Assembly (NCBI GenBank): GCA_030066855.1 | Contig: JASJAU010000002.1 | Coordinates: 1-64,000, forward strand | Reading direction: 5' to 3' | DNA length: 64,000 nucleotides | Source of the DNA: Paracoccaceae bacterium | Lineage (GTDB): Bacteria; Pseudomonadota; Alphaproteobacteria; Rhodobacterales; Rhodobacteraceae | In this document: one piece after another, positions 1 to 8,181 of the stretch | Layout of the letters: each line of letters starts with the position of its first letter | How positions within the stretch are numbered: the first letter of the stretch is position 1 | Translations under genes and position numbers: made by a program | The notes under the pieces: generated by a model | The model's database searches: none | The model's input: the letters and a program-made list of their open reading frames with translations, nothing else | Told to the model about the DNA's origin: nothing

Positions 1-617
1 CCCCTGAGACCAAGCGCGAGCCAAACGCTCTGGCCTTCACCAACTGTCGGCCGTCCAGAACTCGCGTGGACTTCCGAACCGTCACACGACACTCGAATTG
101 AGCCGGGCGTTTTGTCTTTGAAGCCCTTCTTCTTCGTCGAGTCCCACACAGCGAGGACCTCAATGCTATGCCATTCGCCGAACCCTTCCGGATCGAAGCA
201 AACCTTTCGATTTATTGTGAGTCCGGAGTCGCCGTCCAACAAGAAATACTGAATGGCTTCTCCGGAGTCGTTGTAAAGACGTCCCGCGCGGAGATCGCCG
301 CTGACCGTTTCATATGCGAAGTCCTCCGGTACAAGAATTTCCCAGCGGTATGTGACGGTGTCGCCATGCGCGTGCGACAACGTTGGCAAGTACTCGCTGC
401 TTTGAAGCTGAGATTTTTCTGTGCAAGCATCTTCGTAGCCGGGGTCACAGGCTCCATGCCGAAGGCGCGCAGTGATTTCATCATCGTCCACACTCAAGAA
501 CCCCTCTGAAGGTTCAACGACTTTGAAGCTCTGAGCCAGCGCGTCATTTGCCGCGCACAGCGCAAGTGCCGATGCGAGAAATGCCAAGGTTCTCGGACTG
601 CATCTCGTGAAACGCAT
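1..617 (-). CDS. Secreted polysaccharide-lyase-like protein (partial, runs off the left edge)
   Basis: An open frame of 205 codons begins with ATG at 617 and is still open at base 1, so the C-terminus is missing. A GGAG ribosome-binding site lies just upstream. Residues 1-28 look like a Sec signal peptide (basic start, hydrophobic core, ANDALA before QSFK). The mature part has a TVTYRWEILVPEDF segment, then a Trp-His stretch (FGEWHSIEVLAVWD) followed by a Lys-rich linker and SIRVSCDGSEV. That order, a bulky-aromatic strand, then WH and then a D-G strand, is typical of heparin-lyase-like polysaccharide lyases (PF14099-type jelly rolls), which cleave acidic glycans in the periplasm or outside the cell. 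The family assignment is an inference from pattern alone. It could be another secreted jelly-roll protein. GC content is lower than in its neighbours. Confidence 0.6.
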   Translation of the reverse strand, partial: MRFTRCSPRTLAFLASALALCAANDALAQSFKVVEPSEGFLSVDDDEITARLRHGACDPGYEDACTEKSQLQSSEYLPTLSHAHGDTVTYRWEILVPEDFAYETVSGDLRAGRLYNDSGEAIQYFLLDGDSGLTINRKVCFDPEGFGEWHSIEVLAVWDSTKKKGFKDKTPGSIRVSCDGSEVHASSGRPTVGEGQSVWLALGLR

Positions 618-782
618 TTGGTGCTCCGCATTGCTTTGCAGCGCCAGCGTAGCACTTCTGCCCAGAAACCCGGAATCGCTTGGCCCCGCGCATCATTGGA
701 GGCTTTGATCTGATCCAATGCTAGCTGCACCGTGCGTCCGCTTTGGGCTCAGAGGAGACATCTGACAAGGCCAGTTGGGTTC

Positions 783-822
783 GCAACTCCGATCTGGCAG
801 GTTCGACGGTCTGCGGAGTTGC
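783..822. repeat. Inverted repeat, 9-bp perfect arms
   Basis: GCAACTCCG at 783-791 pairs perfectly with CGGAGTTGC at 814-822 around a 22-base loop. It lies about 165 bases upstream of the lyase start. Function unknown: it could be a structured leader, a small-RNA stem or an operator. Confidence 0.4.
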
Positions 823-883
823 TCCATGCGGCTAAGTCTGCTTACGATTGAGACGGGCATTCTTCCTGATGCTTTTCGTCTGT

Positions 884-914
884 AGCCCTCGGTAGTGTCA
901 CGCTACCGGGGGCT
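884..914. terminator. Strong stem-loop, possible terminator
   Basis: AGCCCTCGGTAG (884-895) pairs with CTACCGGGGGCT (903-914) through 12 bp with one G-T wobble and a 7-base loop. No clean T-run follows on either strand, so the terminator role is tentative. It is positioned to end the minus-strand DUF1028 transcript, whose stop lies about 190 bases away. Confidence 0.4.
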
Positions 915-1103
915 ATTCATTTCTAGCGGCGGGTAAATGCCACATGCTTCGCGAATGACTGCTTTGCGGACTGAGCCGCCGTTCGCCTGTCAAATCTGAA
1001 CTTCTGCTTACGCGTTGGTGTTTGCGGCAAGCCCAAAGGGCTCATGGAGGCAAATTGGCGTAGGCAGTTGCCAGTGTTTTGGGGCGAAATCAAAAGTTGT
1101 GCG

Positions 1104-1769
1104 TTACCCGTCGTCGCGCCGCATGGGATCGGCACAAACCGGGACGGTATTCAACCAGGCGGAATAGTCGTCCTGTTGGGTCCGTTCCAAAAGCCCTTCG
1201 AGGGCTTGTAGTGGCTGCAGGCTATAATCGACACGCAGGGAAAGCGGCGGGATGTCCTTGCCGACAACGAGAATGGCCGCCGACATAAGCCCACGGCTGT
1301 CTCCGCCAGCCCCAGAGCCCGCGTCGAGCGCTGTCAGAAGGCGTTCGGGCAAGGCGCCTTGGGACGCGGTGAAGCCGCTTACCACGGCGTCGATAACAGC
1401 CGCGCTTTGAAGCAGGTTGCCGGCCGCGACCAGGCCGTTGTCGGTGATGCTGGCCATCTCGGGCGTGTTGTCCATTCCGGTGAACGCCGCGCCGGGACCT
1501 GACAAACCGAGGGCGGAAAGCTGCCGGGCGTCGCGGCCCGCGTCCGCCGATGTCATCTGCGATACCGCATCGGCGGCGGTGGTGCCTTCACGCATGAGCG
1601 CAAGAACATCCTCGCCCCAGAATGTGCTTGGCGCCGCCCCCTGCGACGCCGACATGCCGGCCCGCGCATCGCCGCGCAAGACCCAGCCGCCGACACAGAG
1701 GCTGCCGGTGGCCGCCGCGCCGCCCATATGGCCGGTGGCGGGATCGCGCACGAGGATCGAGTAGGTCAT
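1104..1769 (-). CDS. DUF1028 family protein, Ntn-hydrolase-like
   Basis: A 221-residue cytoplasmic protein. I start it at the ATG at 1769, which begins MTYSILVRDPATGHMG and has a GGGAGG site upstream; a longer in-frame start at 1802 lacks such a site. The N-terminus fits the DUF1028 pattern (MTFSIvARDpaTG.lG), followed by an Ala/Gly-rich strand, an AGMSASQ segment (family: agvGavATQ), WGEDVLALMREG, and the DARQLSALG element that matches the family's RQ motif. DUF1028 proteins are predicted to have the Ntn-hydrolase fold, so amide-bond hydrolysis is plausible but unproven. The gene is divergent from a peptide ABC importer and shares its operator-bearing spacer. I infer that it acts on the imported substrate. 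Confidence 0.8.
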   Translation of the reverse strand: MTYSILVRDPATGHMGGAAATGSLCVGGWVLRGDARAGMSASQGAAPSTFWGEDVLALMREGTTAADAVSQMTSADAGRDARQLSALGLSGPGAAFTGMDNTPEMASITDNGLVAAGNLLQSAAVIDAVVSGFTASQGALPERLLTALDAGSGAGGDSRGLMSAAILVVGKDIPPLSLRVDYSLQPLQALEGLLERTQQDDYSAWLNTVPVCADPMRRDDG

Positions 1770-1793
1770 GGCCGGACACCTCCCTGCAGGCCA

Positions 1794-1835
1794 ATTTATC
1801 ATGAAAATTTTGATTTTGGAGATTTATCATGATAA
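1794..1835. promoter_or_regulatory. Tandem palindromic operator between DUF1028 and the ABC importer
   Basis: The 11-mer ATTTATCATGA occurs twice, at 1794-1804 and 1822-1832, 28 bases apart. The second copy lies in the perfect 12-bp palindrome TTATCATGATAA (1824-1835); the first copy (TTATCATGAAAA) matches it at 10 of 12 positions. The spacer is AT-rich in a GC-rich region and serves both divergent genes. The obvious candidate ligand is the GntR/FadR-type regulator encoded at the end of the importer cluster. Confidence 0.65.
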
Positions 1836-1868
1836 TTTCAGAGTCGCTGTCCACCGGAGGAAATTCAC

Positions 1869-3446
1869 ATGGCATGGAAGACTTTGACGCGCCGGGCGCT
1901 GTTTGCCGCCACGGGCGCGATTTTGGCGTTGGGTTCATTCGCATCGCCGGGCGTCGCTCAGACACCACCGGGCGTGCTAGTCGTCGGACAGATCGCCGAG
2001 CCCAAGGCGCTCGACCCGGCCGCAGTGACGGCGGTCAACGATTTTCGCATTCTGATGAACGTCTATGACGGGCTGGTGCGTTACAAATCCGGCACGCTGG
2101 AGGTCGAGCCCGCGCTGGCCACAAGCTGGGACATCAGCGAAGACGGCACCGTCTACACGTTCAGTCTGCGCGACGGCGTCAGCTTTCACGACGGCAGCCC
2201 GTTCAACGCCGAGGCCGTGAAGTTTAACTTCGACCGCATGCTTAACGAGGATCACCCGTTTCACGACACCGGCCCGTTCCCGCTGTCGTTTTTCTTCTCG
2301 GCCATCACATCGACCGAGGCTGTGGGCGACATGACGGTCAGGTTCACGCTGAACGCACCCTATGCGCCGTTCCTGTCGAACCTCGCCTATCCCACGGGCC
2401 TGATCGTGTCGCCCGCCGCGGTCGAACGGCACGGGGCCGATTTCGGGCGCAACCCGTCCGGTACCGGGCCGTTTGTCTTCAAGGAGTGGCGGTCGAACGA
2501 GGCGGTCGTCGTTGAAAAGAACGCGGCCTACTGGGACGGTGCACCGTCGCTGGACGCCGTGATCTACCGCCCAATCACCGACGCCAACACCCGTGTCGCC
2601 GAAATGCTGGCGGGAGGCATCGACATGATGGTCGAGGTGCCGCCGGTATCGCTGTCGCAATTCCAGGGCGACGATTTCACCGTCGTGGAACAGGCTGGAC
2701 CCCATGTCTGGTTCCTGATCCTGAACGCAAAGGAGGGTCCATTCGCCAACAAGCTGGTCCGCCAGGCTGCGAATTATGCCGTCAACAAGTCGGCGCTGGT
2801 CAACGATGTGCTGGAAGGCACCGCGGATGTCGCCGCCGGTCCGACGCCGCCAGCTTTTGCCTGGGCCTATAACGAGGCGCTGGAGCCCTATCCATACGAT
2901 CCCGAGAAAGCCAAGGCGCTGATCGCCGAATCCGGCGTCGAGGATCTGGACCTCACCTTCTACGTCACCGAGGGCGGCTCTGGCATGCTGGACCCGGTGG
3001 CCATGGGCACCGCCATTCAGGCCGATCTTGCCGCCGTGGGCTTCGACGTGACGATCGAGACCTATGAGTGGAACACGTTCCTTGGCGAGGTGAATCCGGG
3101 GCTCGAAGGCAAGGCCGACATGGCCGAGATGGCCTGGATGACCAACGACCCCGACACGCTGCCCTATCTGGCGCTGCGGACCGAGGCCTGGCCCGACAAG
3201 GGCGGCTTCAATTCGGGCTACTACTCGAACCCCGAGGTGGACGAGCTCTTGAATGCTGCCCGTGTGTCGACAGATCAGGCCGAGCGCGCCAAGCTCTACA
3301 AGAAGATGCAGGAGATCGTGCAGGAGGACGCGCCCTGGGTCTTCGTGGCGAACTGGAAGCAGAACGCCGTGACCAGTGACAAGGTCGAGAACTTCCGGCT
3401 GGAGCCGTCGTTCTTCCTGCTTCTGCGCGACGTGGTAAAGAACTGA
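1869..3446 (+). CDS. Peptide/nickel-type ABC transporter substrate-binding protein
   Basis: A 525-residue protein starting at an ATG preceded by GGAGGAAA. Residues 1-30 form a signal peptide (RRALFAATGAILALGSFASPGVA then QTPPG; the twin Arg may allow Tat export). The mature protein has the family-5 substrate-binding architecture: GQIAEPKALDPA, a Y-D-GLVRYKSGTLEVEPALA block and the signature SFHDGSPFNAEAVKFNFDR, then NPSGTGPFVFKEW. The length matches family 5. It should bind oligopeptides, opines or similar solutes in the periplasm and deliver them to the permeases encoded just downstream. A 10-bp hairpin directly after its stop probably lets it be made in excess over the permeases. The substrate cannot be read from sequence. 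Confidence 0.93.
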   Translation: MAWKTLTRRALFAATGAILALGSFASPGVAQTPPGVLVVGQIAEPKALDPAAVTAVNDFRILMNVYDGLVRYKSGTLEVEPALATSWDISEDGTVYTFSLRDGVSFHDGSPFNAEAVKFNFDRMLNEDHPFHDTGPFPLSFFFSAITSTEAVGDMTVRFTLNAPYAPFLSNLAYPTGLIVSPAAVERHGADFGRNPSGTGPFVFKEWRSNEAVVVEKNAAYWDGAPSLDAVIYRPITDANTRVAEMLAGGIDMMVEVPPVSLSQFQGDDFTVVEQAGPHVWFLILNAKEGPFANKLVRQAANYAVNKSALVNDVLEGTADVAAGPTPPAFAWAYNEALEPYPYDPEKAKALIAESGVEDLDLTFYVTEGGSGMLDPVAMGTAIQADLAAVGFDVTIETYEWNTFLGEVNPGLEGKADMAEMAWMTNDPDTLPYLALRTEAWPDKGGFNSGYYSNPEVDELLNAARVSTDQAERAKLYKKMQEIVQEDAPWVFVANWKQNAVTSDKVENFRLEPSFFLLLRDVVKN

Positions 3447-3451
3447 ACCAA

Positions 3452-3480
3452 GGCGGGGCCGTCCGGGTGGCGGCCCCGCC
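3452..3480 (+). terminator. Intercistronic hairpin after the substrate-binding gene
   Basis: GGCGGGGCCG (3452-3461) and CGGCCCCGCC (3471-3480) form a perfect 10-bp GC stem with a 9-base loop, starting 5 bases after the stop codon. There is no T-run. Such hairpins in importer operons usually protect the upstream mRNA or attenuate transcription, which favours excess binding protein over membrane subunits. Confidence 0.65.
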
Positions 3481-3509
3481 GTGCCAGTGACTTCCCGCGA
3501 GGAGGTGGC

Positions 3510-4457
3510 GTGGGCGGCTATATCCTGAAACGGCTGGTCTCGGCGGTGCCGGTGATCCTCGGGATCACCGTGATCGTGTTCCTGATCATGGCGATGATCC
3601 CCGGCGATCCGGCGACGGCGATCCTCGGATCCTACGCGACGCCGGAGAATGTCGAGAAGCTGAACCGAGACCTGGGGCTCGATAAGCCCCTGGTGCAACG
3701 GTATTTCATCTGGCTCGGAAACATGCTGACCGGCGACTTCGGGCGGTCGTTTTCGCTGAACCGCCCGGTGCTGGATGAAGTGGCAGAGCGGTTCAACGCG
3801 ACGCTGATATTGGCCGGCACCGCCTTCGTACTCTGCGCGTTTCTCGGCATCCTCGCGGGCGTGATCTCTGCCGCGCGTCAGTATGGCTGGGCCGACAAGG
3901 GCATCACCTTTGTTGTGCTGATCGGCATCTCGGTGCCGTCCTTCTTCCTCGGCATGATGATGATCCTCCTTTTTGCGGTGAACCTGCGCTGGCTGCCGGT
4001 TTCGGGCATGTTCGCGATATACGGCGGCGGCGATCTACCGGACCTTTTGCGCCACCTGGTCATGCCGGCGGGGGCGTTGGCCGTGGTCGCCACCGGCGTG
4101 ATTGCGCGCCTCAGCCGCTCGGCCATGCTGGAGGTTCTTCGGCAGGACTTCATCCGCACCGCCCGCGCCAAGGGCGTGCCCGAACGCGGCGTGATCTGGC
4201 GCCACGCGCTGAAGGCCGCAATGGTCTCGATCATTCCGGTCCTTGGCATCCAGGCCGGATTCGTTCTGTCCGGCGCCGTCTATATCGAAATCGTGTTCCA
4301 GTGGCCGGGCGTCGGTCGCATGTTGGTCGACGCGATCCTGAAACGCGACATCCTGCTGGTGCAGGGAGGGGTCGTCTTCGTCGCCGCCTGCTATGTGATG
4401 TTCAACATCCTGGTCGACGTGGCGCAAAGCCTGCTCGACCCGCGGATCAAGACATGA
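3510..4457 (+). CDS. Peptide-type ABC transporter permease (DppB-like)
   Basis: A 315-residue inner-membrane protein with a GTG start preceded by GAGGAGG. It begins MGGYILKRLVSAVPVILGI, the characteristic N-terminus of DppB-type permeases, and has about six hydrophobic segments. The EAA loop reads VLRQDFIRTARAKGVPERGVIWRHALK, the cytoplasmic site that contacts the ATPases. The C-terminus ends in a VDVAQSLLDPRIK block typical of the family. It pairs with the permease half of the following fused protein to form the channel. Its stop overlaps the next start (ATGA), so translation is probably coupled. Confidence 0.93.
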   Translation: MGGYILKRLVSAVPVILGITVIVFLIMAMIPGDPATAILGSYATPENVEKLNRDLGLDKPLVQRYFIWLGNMLTGDFGRSFSLNRPVLDEVAERFNATLILAGTAFVLCAFLGILAGVISAARQYGWADKGITFVVLIGISVPSFFLGMMMILLFAVNLRWLPVSGMFAIYGGGDLPDLLRHLVMPAGALAVVATGVIARLSRSAMLEVLRQDFIRTARAKGVPERGVIWRHALKAAMVSIIPVLGIQAGFVLSGAVYIEIVFQWPGVGRMLVDAILKRDILLVQGGVVFVAACYVMFNILVDVAQSLLDPRIKT

Positions 4458-6331
4458 TCGCGTTTATGAAGCTTCTGGCGCGGAACCGGCTGGCGCTGGC
4501 GGGCGGGATCGTTTTGTCGCTGGTTGTCCTCGTTGCGTTGCTTGTGCCCGTCCTTCCTTTGAAACCGCCAGATGTCACGAACACGGCCGAGAGGTTTCAT
4601 CGCCCCTTCACCGAAGGCCATCTGCTCGGCACCGACCACCTTGGCCGCGATCTCCTGTCCCGGCTTTTGTGGGGCACACGGCTGAGCCTCGCCGTGGGCA
4701 CCGCGGCGGCCGTCATCGCCGCAGTGATCGGCTCGGCCGTCGGCATCGTCGCGGGCTATTTCGGCGGGCGCACCGACAACGTCATCATGCGCGGCGTCGA
4801 TATGCTGATGGCGTTTCCCTATATCCTGCTGGCGCTCGCGATCGTTGCCGCGCTCGGCACCGGGTTGCTCAACGCGCTGATCGCCGTCGCGGCGGTCAAC
4901 ATCCCGTTCTTTGCCCGCAACATCCGCGGCGTCACAGTGGGTATCGCGCACAAGGAGTTCGTCGATGCCGCGCGACTGGCGGGGATGGGGCACGCCCGGA
5001 TCCTGCTGCAGGAAATCCTGCCCAACGTGGTTCCGGTAATCGTCATCGCCATGTCGACCACGATCGGCTGGATGATCCTAGAAACCGCCGGGCTGTCGTT
5101 TCTCGGCCTTGGCTCGCAGCCACCGCAGGCCGACCTTGGCTCGATGCTGGGAGAGGCGCGCTCGGCACTGATCACCAGCCCGCACACCTCGGTTGTTCCG
5201 GGGCTGATGATCTTCATCATCGTGATGTCGATCAATCTTCTCGGCGACGGTGTGCGCGACGCTTTGGACCCGCGGTTGCGGTCCGGTGCGCTGACGCGGC
5301 CACAGCCCGCGACGACGGTGCAGCGGGCGTTTGCGCCAGAAGGTCCGGGCCGAGGCACACTCGATGTGCGCGATCTGGAAACGCAGTTCCATGTCGGCCC
5401 GCGCATCTACCGGGCCGTTAACGAGGTCAGCCTGCAGGTCGCGCCCGGCGAATGTCTTGGGATCATCGGCGAGTCGGGCTGCGGCAAATCGGTGACCGCG
5501 CTCAGCATCATGGGGCTGGTGTCCTCTCCCCCCGGCGTGATCACCGGGGGCGCGGTGTTCCACGACGGGCAGGACCTGATCGGCGCACCCTACGACACCC
5601 TGCGACGGCTGCGCGGCGACAAGGTGGCCTATATCTTCCAGGACCCGCTGGCCACGCTGCACCCCCTGACACGCATCGGTGAGCAACTGGCCGAAGCGAT
5701 CCGCGTGCATCACGCGGTACCAAAAGCCGAGTTGCGCCGACGCGCCATCGAACTTCTCAAGGATGTGCGCATCCCCAACGCCGAGGCCCGCGTCGACAAC
5801 TTCCCGCATGAATTGTCGGGCGGCATGCGTCAGCGTGTGGGCATCGCCATGGCGCTGGCCAACGAGCCGGAATTGATCATCGCGGACGAACCGACCACGG
5901 CGCTCGATGTCACGGTGCAGGCGCAAATCCTTTCGCTTCTCGATGATCTGAGACGCGACCGCGGCCTCGCAATCCTGTTCATCACCCATGATTTCGGCGT
6001 TGTCGCGCAGCTTTGCGACCGGGTGGCGGTGATGTATGCGGGAAGGGTTGTCGAAGAGGGCCCAACCGGCGACATCCTCGAACGGCCCGCGCATCCCTAT
6101 ACCAAGCGGCTGATGGCCTGCGTGCCGGAACTTGGCGGCGGGCGGCGAGACCTGGCGGCTATCCCCGGCCTGCCGCCGGCGGTCGACCAGCTGCCGATGG
6201 GCTGCGCTTTTGCGCCCCGTTGCGACAAGGCGGCGAAAGCCTGCACCGCGCCGGTCGATCTGACCCGAAGCGACAAGCGATCTGTAAGATGCCTGTTTCC
6301 CGAGGACGCGATCGAAAGGCACTCTGCATGA
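4454..6331 (+). CDS. Fused ABC permease and ATPase (DppC-DppD fusion)
   Basis: A single 625-residue frame joins two normally separate subunits. Residues 1 to about 285 are a DppC-type permease (GTDHLGRDLLSRLLWGTR, EAA loop FVDAARLAGMGHARILLQEI, and the DALDPRLR end). After a short linker, residues 305-620 are a DppD-type ATPase with Walker A GESGCGKS near 336, signature LSGGMRQR near 453, Walker B LIIADEPTTALD near 474, and the C-terminal oligopeptide-transporter Cys motif (CAFAPRCDKAAKAC). I start it at the ATG at 4454, overlapping the upstream stop; a longer frame from 4301 would overlap the permease gene. Fusions of this kind are known but uncommon. It overlaps the next gene by ATGA. Confidence 0.92.
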   Translation: MIAFMKLLARNRLALAGGIVLSLVVLVALLVPVLPLKPPDVTNTAERFHRPFTEGHLLGTDHLGRDLLSRLLWGTRLSLAVGTAAAVIAAVIGSAVGIVAGYFGGRTDNVIMRGVDMLMAFPYILLALAIVAALGTGLLNALIAVAAVNIPFFARNIRGVTVGIAHKEFVDAARLAGMGHARILLQEILPNVVPVIVIAMSTTIGWMILETAGLSFLGLGSQPPQADLGSMLGEARSALITSPHTSVVPGLMIFIIVMSINLLGDGVRDALDPRLRSGALTRPQPATTVQRAFAPEGPGRGTLDVRDLETQFHVGPRIYRAVNEVSLQVAPGECLGIIGESGCGKSVTALSIMGLVSSPPGVITGGAVFHDGQDLIGAPYDTLRRLRGDKVAYIFQDPLATLHPLTRIGEQLAEAIRVHHAVPKAELRRRAIELLKDVRIPNAEARVDNFPHELSGGMRQRVGIAMALANEPELIIADEPTTALDVTVQAQILSLLDDLRRDRGLAILFITHDFGVVAQLCDRVAVMYAGRVVEEGPTGDILERPAHPYTKRLMACVPELGGGRRDLAAIPGLPPAVDQLPMGCAFAPRCDKAAKACTAPVDLTRSDKRSVRCLFPEDAIERHSA

Positions 6332-7284
6332 CCGCCGCGCTGCGCCTCACCGATCTTTCGAAGACCTTCCCGGTCGGCAAACCGCTGCTTGGCCCGCCCA
6401 AGGCGCATGTGCGCGCCGTGCGGCCGGTCACGCTGGAGGTGCAGACCGGTGAGACGCTCGGCATCGTCGGCGAATCCGGCTGCGGCAAGTCCACTCTGGC
6501 CCGGATGCTGGTCGGGCTGCAACGGCCGACGACCGGCCAGATCGAGATCGAGGGCCGCGCCTTCGACAATGCCGACCCGGCCGCCTTCGGCCGCATGATC
6601 CAGTACGTATTCCAGGACCCGATCAGCAGCCTCAACCCGCGCAAGTCGATCCGCCGCATCGTCGAGACGCCGCTGGTCCGCCTGCATAGTATGGGGTCCT
6701 CGGAGCGGACGGCGCGGATCGCCGAGATCTTCGCCTCGGTTAATCTGCGAGAGGAATTCCTCGACCGTTTCCCCCACGAATTCTCCGGCGGTCAGGCGCA
6801 ACGCATCGGCATCGCCCGCGCGCTCGCCGCAAACGCCCGCATCCTGGTTCTGGACGAGCCGGTCTCAGCCCTCGATGTCTCGGTGCAAGCGCAGGTGCTG
6901 AATCTCCTGGCGCGCCTGAAGCGAGAATTCAACCTGACCTACCTGTTCATCAGCCACGACCTCGCCGTGGTGGAAGCCGTCAGCGACCGGGTGGCCGTGA
7001 TGTATTTCGGCGCGGTGGTGGAAATCGGCACCGCAGAACGCATATTCACCGCCCCGCGCCACCCCTATACCAAGCTGCTGGCCGGCAGCGCACCTGTCGT
7101 CGGCCGTCCCTTGACACCGCCCGAGGCCAAGGGCACGGAATTGCCGGACCCCCTGAACCAACCGCCCGGCTGCGCCTTTGCCCCGCGTTGCACGCGCGCA
7201 ACGGAATTGTGTCAGCGCGAAGAACCACGGCTGAAGCGTATGGAGGACGACCAACTTGCCGCCTGTCACCATCCCGTCGACTGA
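6328..7284 (+). CDS. Peptide-type ABC transporter ATPase (DppF-like)
   Basis: A 318-residue cytoplasmic ATPase that powers the importer together with the ATPase half of the upstream fusion. It has Walker A GESGCGKST near residue 46, signature FSGGQAQRIG near 151, Walker B ILVLDEPVSALD near 171, the switch His in FISHDL, and the C-terminal Cys cluster CAFAPRCTRATELC found in DppF/OppF. The start is the ATG at 6328, which overlaps the stop of the fusion gene; the frame upstream of it only reads through that gene. The regulator gene begins inside its 3' end. Confidence 0.93.
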   Translation: MTAALRLTDLSKTFPVGKPLLGPPKAHVRAVRPVTLEVQTGETLGIVGESGCGKSTLARMLVGLQRPTTGQIEIEGRAFDNADPAAFGRMIQYVFQDPISSLNPRKSIRRIVETPLVRLHSMGSSERTARIAEIFASVNLREEFLDRFPHEFSGGQAQRIGIARALAANARILVLDEPVSALDVSVQAQVLNLLARLKREFNLTYLFISHDLAVVEAVSDRVAVMYFGAVVEIGTAERIFTAPRHPYTKLLAGSAPVVGRPLTPPEAKGTELPDPLNQPPGCAFAPRCTRATELCQREEPRLKRMEDDQLAACHHPVD

Positions 7285-8029
7285 AACTGCGCCGACCCGC
7301 CTCAGCCGCCCGGCCCGTGTCGCGGAAGAGATCAAATCGTGGCTCGTGGCGCAGAACATGGCGCCCGGCGACCGATTGCCGAACGAACAGGAAATGATCG
7401 CGCGCTTTGGCATGTCTAAGGGCACGATCCGCGAGGCGATGCGCATCCTCGAAGCGCAAGGACTGGTCAAGACCCGCACCGGACCCGGCGGCGGCAGCTT
7501 CGTGCACGAGGTTTCGCTGGAACGCGCCTGGGCGCTTTTGGGCAACTACTTCTACTTCAAGGATCTGACGATCGCCGACATCTACCAATTGCGCTTGGCA
7601 TTGGAACCAGAGTTGGCGGCGTCGCTTGCAGGGGCACTCAACGCCGAACAGCTAACAAAGCTCGAAGAGAATATCTCGGCCTACGCTGAACCGCCCGCCA
7701 ACGCGGAAGAAGAACGCGCGCAGCACGTCGCCTCGCTGCAGTTTCATCAACTCCTGGCCTCCTACGCCGGGAACGAATTGCTCGGGTTTTTGGTTGGGTT
7801 CATGGCGAACATGCTGGCTGACCTGACGGTCTATCGCCGCCTTTACGAACCACGAAATTACGAACTTTGGCGCAAGGGACGGCAATACCAGGCGTCACTC
7901 ATCACCGCCCTGCGCAGTGGAGACGCCGCCGGCGCGCGCGAAACAATGCTGTCGCACATGCAAACTGCACGCGCGCTGATGGTCGAGCAAGAAGCCGAAA
8001 TGGAGCGGCGGTTTCTAAAGACGCGCTGA
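7256..8029 (+). CDS. GntR-family regulator, FadR/FCD subfamily
   Basis: A 257-residue DNA-binding protein. The proposed start is TTG at 7256, preceded by GGAGGACG and overlapping the ATPase gene by 29 bases. Residues 15-85 are a GntR winged helix (VAEEIKSWLVAQNMAPGDRL, then FGMSKGTIREAMRILEAQGL and a Gly-rich wing). Residues 95-245 are an all-helical FCD effector domain (LRLALEPELAASLAG, FHQLLASYAGNELL, ALRSGDAAGARETMLSHM) with His and Asp positions suited to metal and carboxylate-ligand binding. As the last gene of the importer cluster it most likely represses that cluster and the divergent DUF1028 gene through the repeated operator at 1794-1835, in response to the imported solute or its product. 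Confidence 0.9.
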   Translation: MPPVTIPSTETAPTRLSRPARVAEEIKSWLVAQNMAPGDRLPNEQEMIARFGMSKGTIREAMRILEAQGLVKTRTGPGGGSFVHEVSLERAWALLGNYFYFKDLTIADIYQLRLALEPELAASLAGALNAEQLTKLEENISAYAEPPANAEEERAQHVASLQFHQLLASYAGNELLGFLVGFMANMLADLTVYRRLYEPRNYELWRKGRQYQASLITALRSGDAAGARETMLSHMQTARALMVEQEAEMERRFLKTR

Positions 8030-8181
8030 GAGCACCGCCATCTCACCAGTGTTGCGATTTGCGGTCATGTCGCGCCGACTAGGAGTCAAACAGCACTCAG
8101 CATCCGGCTCGCATTACGGACATTCGGTCATCCAACAACACTGGTCGTTTTGGGCTCAAAGCCGCCATTCGCCGCAACCCC

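Larger units (their letters stand above)
618..1103. other. Gene-poor spacer with two stem-loops
   Basis: I see no convincing gene in this 486-base stretch; the short frames here lack ribosome-binding sites and recognisable motifs. It contains two inverted repeats (783-822 and 884-914). It lies upstream of the partial lyase gene and downstream of the DUF1028 gene, both on the minus strand, so it should hold the lyase promoter and the DUF1028 transcript end. It could be the remains of a decayed gene. Confidence 0.5.

Noticed and set aside
923-1135. 70-codon minus-strand frame in the left spacer
   Set aside because: No start site, basic low-information translation, and it overlaps the end of the DUF1028 gene. 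It could be debris of an old gene, but nothing supports a call.
1977-3698. 573-codon minus-strand open frame antisense to the substrate-binding gene
   Set aside because: His/Arg-rich composition with no motifs and no ribosome-binding site; the plus strand encodes a clear family-5 binding protein. GC-rich DNA often leaves the antisense frame open.
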